Shown here one piece after another: positions 57,177-64,000 of a DNA stretch of 64,000 nt. Source of the DNA: Dyadobacter flavalbus. GTDB taxonomy: Bacteria > Bacteroidota > Bacteroidia > Cytophagales > Spirosomataceae. Each line of letters opens with the position of its first letter. The stretch's first letter is position 1. Location: contig NZ_VBSN01000030.1 in the NCBI RefSeq assembly GCF_006149045.1, positions 1-64,000 of the forward strand, written 5' to 3'. The translations under genes were made by a program, and so were the position numbers. Under the pieces are notes generated by a model. That model saw only the letters and a list, made by a program, of their open reading frames with translations, searched no databases and had not been told where the DNA came from.

Positions 57177-57233
57177 CCTCCCTTCCCTCCTTTCTCCTTT
57201 CTCCTTTCTCCTTTTTCCTTCCCTCCTTTCTCC
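57177..57233. repeat. Heptad-period pyrimidine tract (TTTCTCC-type)
   Basis: Repeated tttctcc (three perfect copies at 57191, 57198 and 57205) flanked by tccctcc and tttttcc variants, with one 8-nt slip near 57219-57226. Begins 7 bp after the stop of the LytS gene and ends 11 bp before the convergent receiver gene's stop. Confidence 0.75.
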
Positions 57234-57244
57234 TGTTACATCAC

Positions 57245-57610
57245 CTATTTATCCGTGAATTTACTAACAAGCTCCATGAGTTCGTTCAGGTCAAAAGGCT
57301 TTCGAATGTAAGCGTCGGCCCCGAGCTGCATGGCGTGTTTTACTTCTTTTTTCTCAACGCTGGCGCTTGCGTAGATAAACGGGATGTTTACCGTTTTTTC
57401 GTTTTCTTTCAATTGTTTAAGCACTTCATAGCCATTCATTTTAGGCATCATGATATCACAAAGTATGACATCGGGGCAATGCTTACCGGCAAGCTCAAGA
57501 CCTTGCAGTCCGTCTTCCGCAGTAATTACATCAAAACCTTCCAGTTCAAGCATTTCAGCAGTATTTTCCCGGATATCCAGGTTATCTTCTATAACCAGCA
57601 CGGTTTTCAT
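57245..57610 (-). CDS. Single-domain response regulator partner of the PAS kinase
   Basis: 121 aa, a receiver only. Acidic pocket in VIEDN, phospho-acceptor D52 in VILCDIMMPKMNG, the S/T switch in IYASASVE and K in IRKPFD. It follows the PAS kinase gene with a 4-bp ATGA overlap (57607-57610), so the two are coupled and likely form a pair. No output domain, so the signal must go to another protein. Confidence 0.93.
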   Translation of the reverse strand: MKTVLVIEDNLDIRENTAEMLELEGFDVITAEDGLQGLELAGKHCPDVILCDIMMPKMNGYEVLKQLKENEKTVNIPFIYASASVEKKEVKHAMQLGADAYIRKPFDLNELMELVSKFTDK

Positions 57611-59136
57611 AATGCTTCCTGATATGGTAGTTGAACGTTAAAACAGGTACCTTCGCCCAGCTTGCTCGTAAAGTTGATGGATCCGCCGATCAGATCCACA
57701 TAACGTTTTACAATAGTTAGTCCAAGTCCGGTTCCCTGGAAACTGCTTGCATTCTTGGCGCGGAAAAATTCCGTAAACATGAAGATATGATCATCTTCAG
57801 GTATCCCGACACCCTGATCCTGAACTTTGAAACTGCAAAGCCCGTTGCGCACTTCTGATTGTAAAAGTATCTGCGTATTTTCTTCTGAATATTTTAAAGC
57901 GTTAGAGATCAGGTTTGCAATGATGTAGCGGAGCTTTTTGTTATCGAGAACAATCGACTCTACACCTTCGTAATTAAAAACAATCTGTTGTCCTTTTTTC
58001 CGCAGGGGCTGTGCGTCTTCAATAATTTGATTCATCAATTCTTTTAAATTAAATTTAGCGGGTTCCAATTCTACTTTATTCTGTCCTAATTTATCCAGCG
58101 AGAGAAAGTCACTGAGCACGTCGGTAAGGTTGCTGACGGATGACTTGATTTTAGAAATGTGCCGCGTCACTTTTTCATCTTCCCATTTTCTGGCATACTG
58201 TTCAATCAGGAGCGTGCTCGAAAGCACAATGCTCAAGGGCGTTCTGAACTCATGTGAAGCCATTGAAACAAACCTGGTTTTCAGATCATTCATTTCTTTT
58301 TCGTTCTGCAATGCAACGGAAAGTTCGTTTGTGCGGATCGTAACGAGTTTTTCCAGCACATCGGTCATGGATCTGTGCTGGTGAACATCCGTACAGGAAC
58401 CGATGTAACCGGTAAATACATTATCCGAAGAATACGTCGGCCTTCCGGTCCCGTTTATCCAGCGGTATTCGCCGTCATGATGTCTCAGCCGGTATTCCAT
58501 TGAAAAGCTCTGCAATTTACTGTAGGCGGTATTGAAAACAGAAAGGCAATAATCCAGATCATCCGGAAAAATGCCATCGATCCAGCCATCTCCAAGTTCC
58601 TGTTCAAGCTTGTTTCCGGTAAATGAAAGCCATGTATTGTTCAGGTACGTACAGCGCCGCTCGGGATCTGTAACCCAAACCATAACCGGCAGATTATCAA
58701 CCATATTTCTGAGCCACTCTTCTCTTTCTGTAACAAATTTCCTCGTTTTTACCTGATCCGTTATATCGTTGACAAATACAAATGCAAGCCATTCCCCATC
58801 CAGCTCATAATGGCTCAGGCTGATGTCAACTGGAAAGTATTCACCATTTTTTTTGCGGGCGTAAATTTCATTTCCGGGATCGGCCGGATTGTCTATGTGC
58901 CTGCTGACATAATTTTTACTACTCTGAAAATAGTTCGAGCGGAGGTTTTCGGGGATCAGCAATTCAATAGGCTGACCGCTAAGCTCCGCATTATTATAAC
59001 CAAAAAGACTTTCTGCACAAGGGTTCAGAAGATTTATGCTTCCAATTGCATCTATCACAAGTATACCTACTGTCGCACAATTGAACAGCATTTGAAAGCC
59101 AGCGTCCCCTTTAATTATAATTGTTTTTTCTCCCAT
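57607..59136 (-). CDS. PAS-domain histidine kinase
   Basis: 509 aa without membrane segments, so cytosolic. Two PAS domains (~12-125, with AESLFGYNNAELSGQPIELL; and ~145-265, with DPERRCTYLNNTWLSFTG and a PAC-type ending), a coiled-coil, HisKA with the motif SMASHEFRTPLS, and HATPase_c (IIANLISNALKYSEEN; DQGVGIPEDD; GTGLGLTIVKRYV). Class I kinase architecture with the receiver encoded just downstream. The signal is unknown; no haem, flavin or Fe-S binding residues are evident. Confidence 0.92.
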   Translation of the reverse strand: MGEKTIIIKGDAGFQMLFNCATVGILVIDAIGSINLLNPCAESLFGYNNAELSGQPIELLIPENLRSNYFQSSKNYVSRHIDNPADPGNEIYARKKNGEYFPVDISLSHYELDGEWLAFVFVNDITDQVKTRKFVTEREEWLRNMVDNLPVMVWVTDPERRCTYLNNTWLSFTGNKLEQELGDGWIDGIFPDDLDYCLSVFNTAYSKLQSFSMEYRLRHHDGEYRWINGTGRPTYSSDNVFTGYIGSCTDVHQHRSMTDVLEKLVTIRTNELSVALQNEKEMNDLKTRFVSMASHEFRTPLSIVLSSTLLIEQYARKWEDEKVTRHISKIKSSVSNLTDVLSDFLSLDKLGQNKVELEPAKFNLKELMNQIIEDAQPLRKKGQQIVFNYEGVESIVLDNKKLRYIIANLISNALKYSEENTQILLQSEVRNGLCSFKVQDQGVGIPEDDHIFMFTEFFRAKNASSFQGTGLGLTIVKRYVDLIGGSINFTSKLGEGTCFNVQLPYQEAL

Positions 59137-59592
59137 ACATTAAAGAGTACTTCATCCTGCAATCATCATAAAACTGTTTACATATCAAACAAATTCTATC
59201 ATGAGTAGTAAATATAAAACTAATTAACTACTACACCTAATGCAAATAAATTAAGTTATTAAGAAAAGAACATTTTGGATGACGAAAAATTTCATCTGAT
59301 GAAAAAAACGGCGTTGCCGAATGTGAAATATGGTGTGCGGCGCTGCGTATGGTGCCCTCACAAGGTGTGTGCATGATGCCCGGATTTCGGTAACATCCTG
59401 CTACGCTGAAATTGTACTTTACTGTTTTGTTGGAGGAAGCATTGCGGAGACACAATGTTTGGCAAACAATCACATGGTTTACCTTAACCATTACATACCG
59501 TCGTCACCATAAAACCGGCCGGTAAATCATCATTCGTATGTTCCGGATTATAAATTGCCCATCTTTAAAGAAACATTTCAAACCATACTTTA
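59137..59592. other. Intergenic stretch between divergent genes
   Basis: 456 bp between the PAS kinase (minus) and the VOC gene (plus). It contains short overlapping ORFs on both strands without family motifs. I found no full -33/-7 pair for either gene. Confidence 0.45.
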
Positions 59593-59961
59593 ATGAAATC
59601 TCTCGGATTAAGAACGACAATCTACAAAGTCAGTGACCTGAACGCTGCAAAACAATGGTATGCAAAAGTATTTGAAACTGCCCCGTACTTCGACGAGCCA
59701 TTCTATGTCGGATTCAACATTGCAGGTTACGAATTGGGACTGCAGCCTGAAGAAGGCGAACGCAATGCCAAAGCAGAAAATGTCATTACGTATTGGGGAG
59801 TTGAAAACATCGGCGCGGTTTATCAAAACCTTGTAGAAATGGGTGCGACCGAACATGAGGCGCCCGTTAATGTCGGAGGAGAAATTGTTGCAGCTTCTGT
59901 ATACGATCCCTGGGGAAATGTAATCGGGCTGATTTACAACCCTGAGTTTACATTAGAATAA
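59593..59961 (+). CDS. VOC-superfamily (glyoxalase/bleomycin-resistance-fold) protein
   Basis: 122 aa, one paired beta-alpha-beta-beta-beta module. KVSDLNAAKQWYAKVFETAP at the start and VYDPWGNVIGLIYNPEF at the end are typical; the metal-ligand pattern (H/Q and E) is only partly visible (GLQPEEGE and the E in GEIVAASVYDP). Members include glyoxalase I, dioxygenases and antibiotic-binding proteins; the exact activity is not predictable. Stand-alone gene with a hairpin just downstream. Confidence 0.88.
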   Translation: MKSLGLRTTIYKVSDLNAAKQWYAKVFETAPYFDEPFYVGFNIAGYELGLQPEEGERNAKAENVITYWGVENIGAVYQNLVEMGATEHEAPVNVGGEIVAASVYDPWGNVIGLIYNPEFTLE

Positions 59962-59968
59962 ATGCCAG

Positions 59969-59992
59969 GAATCCGGAATAAATTCCGGATTC
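59969..59992 (+). terminator. Terminator hairpin after the VOC gene
   Basis: A perfect 11-bp stem GAATCCGGAAT/ATTCCGGATTC with a very short loop, 8 bp after the stop codon. Confidence 0.65.
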
Positions 59993-60194
59993 TTGCTGAC
60001 CAAAACAAAGAGATGTAACGCAAATTGTAACGCATACATGCAACATAACCTGTTCCGGCATATTGCGTTATATAAATATTAGGTTAAGCGATGGATGGAA
60101 GAATGCTTAAACCAAAGTGCTACTCAACACGCACTTTTCCAATGACTTGTTAAATCAACAGCTAACGTACAAAGCTGACTGCCAGCCATTTATT

Positions 60195-61421
60195 TTATTT
60201 ATCCCTTACAAATCGCAACGGAATATGCGGAGGATTGTACCCGATACTTTGTCCGGACAGTGCAGCATACGTGTCGCTTGGCAGCTGGATCAGTTTGAAT
60301 ACAATCGGCAGGTCATTTTCATCCTTGTCCGAAGTCCATAGCAGACAGTTTGTTCCTTCGCCGTTCGGGCTTCCATTTGTAACCCTCAGATTGGCGGGTA
60401 CCGCATTGAAGCCCGATTTGTTATTTGCATAACCATCTTCTTTGAGCCAGCCGCTAACCGACATCAGATTTCCAAGCAGTTTTTTCGACTGCAAATCTTC
60501 ACCATTTGTTGTATTCCATTGCTCGTCGTATGCAATGCCCTGCGATTTTATCAGATTTATATAATCCTGTCTTGTCGGGATTCTCCATCCTGCCGGTAAA
60601 GGAATCTTCTGAATGTCAGCAAATTTATAAAATGTTCCGTACTGCGGTTTTGATGCCTCCTTTATGCCGCCCGTTCCGGAATAATTCACTGAAGTCCATT
60701 CCAGATTCCCGATGGTTACTGTCGGGTAATACTGGTTAATGATCTTGACGTAAGTGCCGTCGGAAGGTGGATTGGAATACGGATCTCCTGAATTTCCGCC
60801 GTTGTCAGGATTGTTGGAAGCGTCCACTTTTTTGTATTTGACCGTATATAAAACACCTCCGCTCACACGCTTGGCATCCAAGTAATTTACGGAAGAAGTG
60901 TAAGTTGTAGCCTGCGGATTGCTCAGTATGCTTTCATATTCCTTCAGATCCTCGGCACGGATAGCTGATTCTTTGAAACCGGAGTATTTATTACTGAAAA
61001 CTTTCATTCTGCCTGTTTGCGCATGGAAAGTCAATGTCGAAGGATTATTGGCTTTATACTCCAGTGTTCCCGTCAGTTTGTAAAGATACTGCAGCACTTC
61101 GTCTCCGCTGTTGAAGACCTCCGAGGTGTATTCAACCGCATTCTTGCCGTTTTTTGTAAAAACCATCGTCCGGAATTCCCTGAACCCCTGCTCGCCCTGA
61201 AAAGTCCCCTGTTCCCAGTTCGTGCTTAAAGGCCCTTGGTTATGGTCTGGATACCAGGTTCCAACAAATTCATCCGGAATGGTTGTATAAGGCGTTTCCC
61301 CGACTTCGCCGTCAACGACCGGATCTTCGGGCGGTACGGGGTTGTTTTCATTTTTACAGGACACCATCAGCAGCATTGCTGCTGCACAAATCATTGCAAG
61401 CTGATTCTTTAAATTTTTCAT
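60195..61421 (-). CDS. Lipoprotein with FISUMP-type (Fibrobacter succinogenes major paralogous) domain
   Basis: 408 aa. The signal has lipobox LLMVSC. Residues ~40-220 form an unassigned beta-rich domain with a charged start; ~225-408 match the FISUMP domain, with VTIGNLEWTSVNYSGT, FYKFADIQKIPLPAGWRIPTR, SGFNAVPANLRV and the closing RFVRDK. Typically surface-exposed lipoproteins of unknown role in Bacteroidota and Fibrobacteres. A single gene; its regulatory region is part of the large spacer to the right. Confidence 0.85.
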   Translation of the reverse strand: MKNLKNQLAMICAAAMLLMVSCKNENNPVPPEDPVVDGEVGETPYTTIPDEFVGTWYPDHNQGPLSTNWEQGTFQGEQGFREFRTMVFTKNGKNAVEYTSEVFNSGDEVLQYLYKLTGTLEYKANNPSTLTFHAQTGRMKVFSNKYSGFKESAIRAEDLKEYESILSNPQATTYTSSVNYLDAKRVSGGVLYTVKYKKVDASNNPDNGGNSGDPYSNPPSDGTYVKIINQYYPTVTIGNLEWTSVNYSGTGGIKEASKPQYGTFYKFADIQKIPLPAGWRIPTRQDYINLIKSQGIAYDEQWNTTNGEDLQSKKLLGNLMSVSGWLKEDGYANNKSGFNAVPANLRVTNGSPNGEGTNCLLWTSDKDENDLPIVFKLIQLPSDTYAALSGQSIGYNPPHIPLRFVRDK

Positions 61422-61779
61422 GGTCTTATTTTATTTTTCATGTTCATGTTGTCATCTTTTTACAACATCGTTATTTTAAAAGATGATTGGTTTTCATTGG
61501 CTAACTGGCTTCAGTACTGGTATGATGGTAACAATAGCGCGATGACGCTGCGCGCAATGACCATAATGCTTTTTTTACATGGAATCTATGGTTTGTGATA
61601 GTTGAAAATTGTACATGGCTGACAGCATGACAAAGTTGGACACGAAGAGGATTGCAGGAAAATACTTAAAAGCTGATTTGTATATTTTTAATGCTGGAAC
61701 CGCTATTTTCAGCTTTTAACTACATGCTGGCGTATTTTGAAATGGCTTGCCGGTGGTCAGGAAATATAAAGCGGGCAAC
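61422..61779. other. Upstream region of the FISUMP lipoprotein, no gene
   Basis: AT-rich, no ORF with gene-like features, and no full -33/-7 pair on the minus strand. It should contain the lipoprotein's promoter. Confidence 0.4.
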
Positions 61780-61810
61780 AAAAAAAGAGCCCTGAAACAG
61801 AGCTCCTTTT
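61780..61810 (-). terminator. Intrinsic terminator on the minus strand within a gene-free spacer
   Basis: An 11-bp stem with two wobble pairs (61800-61810 with 61782-61792) and a 7-nt loop, followed by T residues on the minus strand. There is no annotated minus-strand gene to its right before 63224, so it may end a small RNA or a long 3' tail (see findings). Confidence 0.55.
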
Positions 61811-61845
61811 AACCGTAACAATTAACCCTACAATTTAGCAATCAA

Positions 61846-61917
61846 ATGGAAAGTAATAACCAGTTCTGGGATACCAGATATCAACCATCCACAACTAAAC
61901 CCCAATCAGCAACCTAA
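61846..61917 (+). other. Possible leader peptide or gene-start remnant (23 codons)
   Basis: ATG at 61846 to TAA at 61917: MESNNQFWDTRYQPSTT followed by six residues. The FWDTRYQ..TT string resembles the first residues of thiopurine-methyltransferase-like enzymes in this phylum, but nothing of the rest of such a gene follows. It could be a decayed start or chance. Confidence 0.2.
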
Positions 61918-62198
61918 AAAATTCGTGCCAACTAGTTAGCATACAGATAAGAACATATTCTACAAGTGATTAAAAATTATTAAATGGCAATTCAAAGACT
62001 CAATGCTTGCTCATTCCAGACCTGCTCCGCTCTTTTCTGATTATACAGAACATGTTCCAAAACGCGAATTCGATACTTCCGGATTTTTGATATACCTGCG
62101 ACAGACACTATTTACTCACAAACAGCAAATACAACATCATGACTAAAAAAAACCACCCATGACAATAACTGTAAATCAAAGCGAGGCCGAACAGATGA

Positions 62199-62385
62199 AC
62201 AAAGCTGCGGTCACTGCATGATACACCCGGCCAGAAAAAATTTAATCTGAATGTTTACAGGAAGGATTTTCCTGCAGGCACAGTTTCTTTGGATGGCAAC
62301 TCCGGCAAACGGCAAATTCGCACCGGTGAGAAAATGCAAACGGGCAAGCTGCTGATTACAGAATATCTAACAAACTACAATGCGC
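62199..62385 (+). pseudogene. Relic of a T9SS cargo gene with a large internal deletion
   Basis: The frame 62199-62385 reads DTPGQKKFNLNVYRKDFPAGTVSLDGN joined directly to QIRTGEKMQTGKLLITE. The first part matches the middle beta domain of the gene at 7019 (DPGTSYLNVYTKVFPAGTV), and the second matches the end of its T9SS sorting domain (LRTGDQIQSGKMLIKH). About 110 codons between them are gone, a stop (TGA at 62196) closes it upstream, and its own stop is lost, so it runs in frame into the DUF72 gene. Confidence 0.75.
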
Positions 62386-62393
62386 TTTCAGTA

Positions 62394-63185
62394 ATGGAGA
62401 GTCAGACAAATACAAACCAGCCCGGATTTTACTCGGGAACAAGCGGACTGGTTTTGCCGGTAAGCAACAAAAGTTTTTATCCGGAAGCATACAAAAACAA
62501 AAGCCGGCTGACCTATTACGCTTCCATGCTGAACAGCATAGAAATAAACAGCTCTTTTTACAAAATCCCGATGCCTTCCACAGTAAAAAACTGGTCGGAA
62601 CAAGTACCCGAAAATTTTATGCTGACTTTCAAATTATGGCGCGGCATCACGCATAACAAAGGACTTTCATTTGCACCGGATGATGTAAGCCGTTTTATGC
62701 AGACCATTGATCAGGCGGGCCGGAACAAAGGAAGTTTACTGATCCAGTTTCCGCCCAGCCTGAAAATCGGGATGTTTTCACAACTGGAAAAACTCATGGA
62801 CTGCATTACCGCATCCGATCCTGAAAGGCAGTGGAAAACAGCCTTGGAATTCAGGCATGCTTCGTGGTATCACGATGAAGTTTATGAATTCTGCAACAGC
62901 AACGGCTTCGGAATTGTAATTCATGACAAACCGGGATCGGCAACGCCGGCCATTGAACAGGATGCAGATTTCAGATACCTGCGTTTTCATGGTCCGAGCG
63001 GCGATTACAAAGGAAGTTATGATGTCGGCTTTCTGAACGAATATGCAGAATATATAACGGAATGGTTGCAGGAAGGCAAAACGGTTTTTACCTACTTCAA
63101 CAACACAGTCGGTGAAGCGCTCAAAAACCTGAACATGCTCAATTCATTTGTAAATCAGGAAGAAGAACCCGAAAACAATGCGTAA
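62394..63185 (+). CDS. DUF72 family protein
   Basis: 263 aa from the ATG at 62394 (MESQTNTNQPGFYSG). The longer in-frame reading to 62199 comes from an unrelated T9SS relic and should not be counted as part of this protein. DUF72 (YecE-like) TIM-barrel: SMLNSIEINSSFYKIP, ENFMLTFKLWRGITHNK, GSLLIQFPPSLK, ALEFRHASWY, FGIVIHDKPGS, YLRFHGPSGDYKGSY and YFNNTVGEAL. The family's activity is not established. It converges on an EamA-type gene on the other strand. Confidence 0.92.
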   Translation: MESQTNTNQPGFYSGTSGLVLPVSNKSFYPEAYKNKSRLTYYASMLNSIEINSSFYKIPMPSTVKNWSEQVPENFMLTFKLWRGITHNKGLSFAPDDVSRFMQTIDQAGRNKGSLLIQFPPSLKIGMFSQLEKLMDCITASDPERQWKTALEFRHASWYHDEVYEFCNSNGFGIVIHDKPGSATPAIEQDADFRYLRFHGPSGDYKGSYDVGFLNEYAEYITEWLQEGKTVFTYFNNTVGEALKNLNMLNSFVNQEEEPENNA

Positions 63186-63223
63186 GAAAGGATACTTTAT
63201 CCAAAAGAAGTAAATCCAGAACA

Positions 63224-63652
63224 CTACTTGCCGGAATCGGAAGCTGCGATCAGGACGGCACCGCCGATAATCAATGCCCCTCCAACGATCAGTTGCCACG
63301 TCATTTTTTCCTTTAAAAAAAGGATGGATAATACAATGGCAATAACAAGCGATGAACGTTCAATTGTTGTTACATAGGAAGCCGGGCCCATGGAAAGCGC
63401 CTTGAAGGAAAACAAGGTAGAAAGCGTTGTGGCAATTCCGGCGCACGACAGCAGCACCCAGGCTTTGGTGTCGATTTCTTTGATCCCTGAAAAGGTACCT
63501 TGCCACGTTACAACAGACCAGGTTATAAAAAGAATAAAAACAGACTGAAGTGCAAAAGCCAGACTGGAATCCACATTTTTCAATCCCGCTTTGGTTAATA
63601 CTGTAACCAGCGCCGCCGACACAGCAGCTCCAATTGCCCAAATAATCCACAT
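63224..63652 (-). CDS. Small EamA/DMT-family transporter
   Basis: 142 aa with about five hydrophobic helices, a single EamA domain (half the size of typical two-domain DMT proteins). ALVTVLTKAGLKNVDSSLAFALQS, LFSFKALSMGPASYVTTIERSS and the closing VGGALIIGGAVLIA are EamA-like. Half-size members usually work as dimers. Substrate unknown. Confidence 0.88.
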   Translation of the reverse strand: MWIIWAIGAAVSAALVTVLTKAGLKNVDSSLAFALQSVFILFITWSVVTWQGTFSGIKEIDTKAWVLLSCAGIATTLSTLFSFKALSMGPASYVTTIERSSLVIAIVLSILFLKEKMTWQLIVGGALIIGGAVLIAASDSGK

Positions 63653-63880
63653 ACTGATTGGTCCGGTTTAGAAATTGACATGTTTAACTTGATGAACAAG
63701 GGAAAATTCATTGATTAACATGTAGAATTCCATCTCGCATAAAAACTTCGTTCCAGTTTTTGCAAGCCGTCCTGAATTACATTCAGGCGGTTAATCTGTG
63801 CGTGCGTTCTGGGTAAAACCGGAAAATGAATGTTGGAATGAAAATTATAGCAATATCATTTTTTATCAACGTTTCTGTTC

Positions 63881-64000
63881 ATGTGTTACCATACCAGACT
63901 TACCGCAAAAGCGGACGCCATCGAGAAAAGCTCGGGAGCCAGTTTTGACGAACCGGACACGTACAAGCCTACCGCCGAATACAACGGATTTGCAACGCCG
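63881..64000 (+). CDS. SOS-response-associated peptidase family (SRAP/YedK/HMCES), 3' truncated
   Basis: The first 40 codons, cut by the window's right edge. The ATG at 63881 gives MCYHTRLTAKADAIEK, then a GASFDEPDTYKPTAEYNGFATP stretch. The invariant Cys2 is the residue that forms a thiazolidine cross-link with abasic sites in single-stranded DNA in this family. The N-terminal pattern and the conserved N near YNGFATP fit SRAP proteins, which shield abasic sites. The rest of the gene, including its catalytic Glu and His, lies outside the window. Confidence 0.85.
   Translation, partial: MCYHTRLTAKADAIEKSSGASFDEPDTYKPTAEYNGFATP

Noticed and set aside
59237..59491. An 84-residue minus-strand ORF between PAS kinase and VOC gene
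   Set aside because: Irregular Cys/His-rich sequence with no recognisable fold, and a competing ORF on the other strand.
1..64000. tRNA, rRNA, insertion sequences or prophage
   Set aside because: No cloverleaf-like consensus, no rRNA-like stretch, no transposase or integrase frame was seen on either strand.

Overview
The window looks like a chromosomal segment of a Bacteroidota bacterium, most likely a Cytophagales member (Dyadobacter/Spirosoma-like; the genus is a guess from gene content). Three things point there: large secreted proteins ending in type A sorting domains of the type IX secretion system (T9SS; the YPNP-type C-terminus), a CzcA-type RND pump fused to its outer-membrane factor, and promoters matching the Bacteroidota TTG-N(17-23)-TAnnTTTG pattern. 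I saw no rRNA, tRNA, CRISPR array, prophage or intact insertion sequence.

Layout. 1-13 kb: three T9SS cargo genes (a giant modular protein cut by the left edge, a 471-aa lectin-like protein, a 1404-aa thermolysin-family protease). 13-20 kb: a DUF2490 protein, a ChrB-AraC fusion regulator, an erythromycin-esterase-family enzyme, a single-domain response regulator, a luciferase-like monooxygenase and a GT-C-type membrane protein. 20-26 kb: a heavy-metal efflux operon (small acidic protein, CzcA-OMF fusion, lipoprotein adaptor), then a secreted VWA protein with a duplicated N-terminal domain. 29-33 kb: an SDR with a Crp-type regulator, then a histidine kinase carrying what reads as a complete ethylene-receptor (ETR1-type) sensor domain, translationally coupled to a response regulator. 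33-43 kb: carboxylesterase, HAD hydrolase, AT-hook protein, secreted amidohydrolase, and a PaoABC-type molybdenum aldehyde oxidoreductase operon. 43-53 kb: GAF kinase, MscL, transglutaminase-like protein, and a four-gene run (YhdH-type reductase, ribokinase, secreted ADP-ribosylglycohydrolase, sugar porter) that reads as a ribose-salvage module. 53-64 kb: membrane protein, lipoproteins, a LytTR/LytS pair, a PAS kinase/receiver pair, VOC protein, FISUMP lipoprotein, DUF72 protein, EamA protein, and the first 40 codons of an SOS-associated SRAP protein at the right edge.

How it fits together. This is an accessory, environment-facing stretch: secreted polymer- and protein-processing enzymes, metal efflux, periplasmic aldehyde oxidation and many signalling genes (four histidine kinases and five receiver proteins). 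The most notable observations are the ethylene-receptor-like kinase; a class of degenerate 7-bp-period tracts that repeatedly sit at, or within about 30 bp of, the 3' ends of genes; and a decayed T9SS cargo gene fused in frame to the DUF72 gene.
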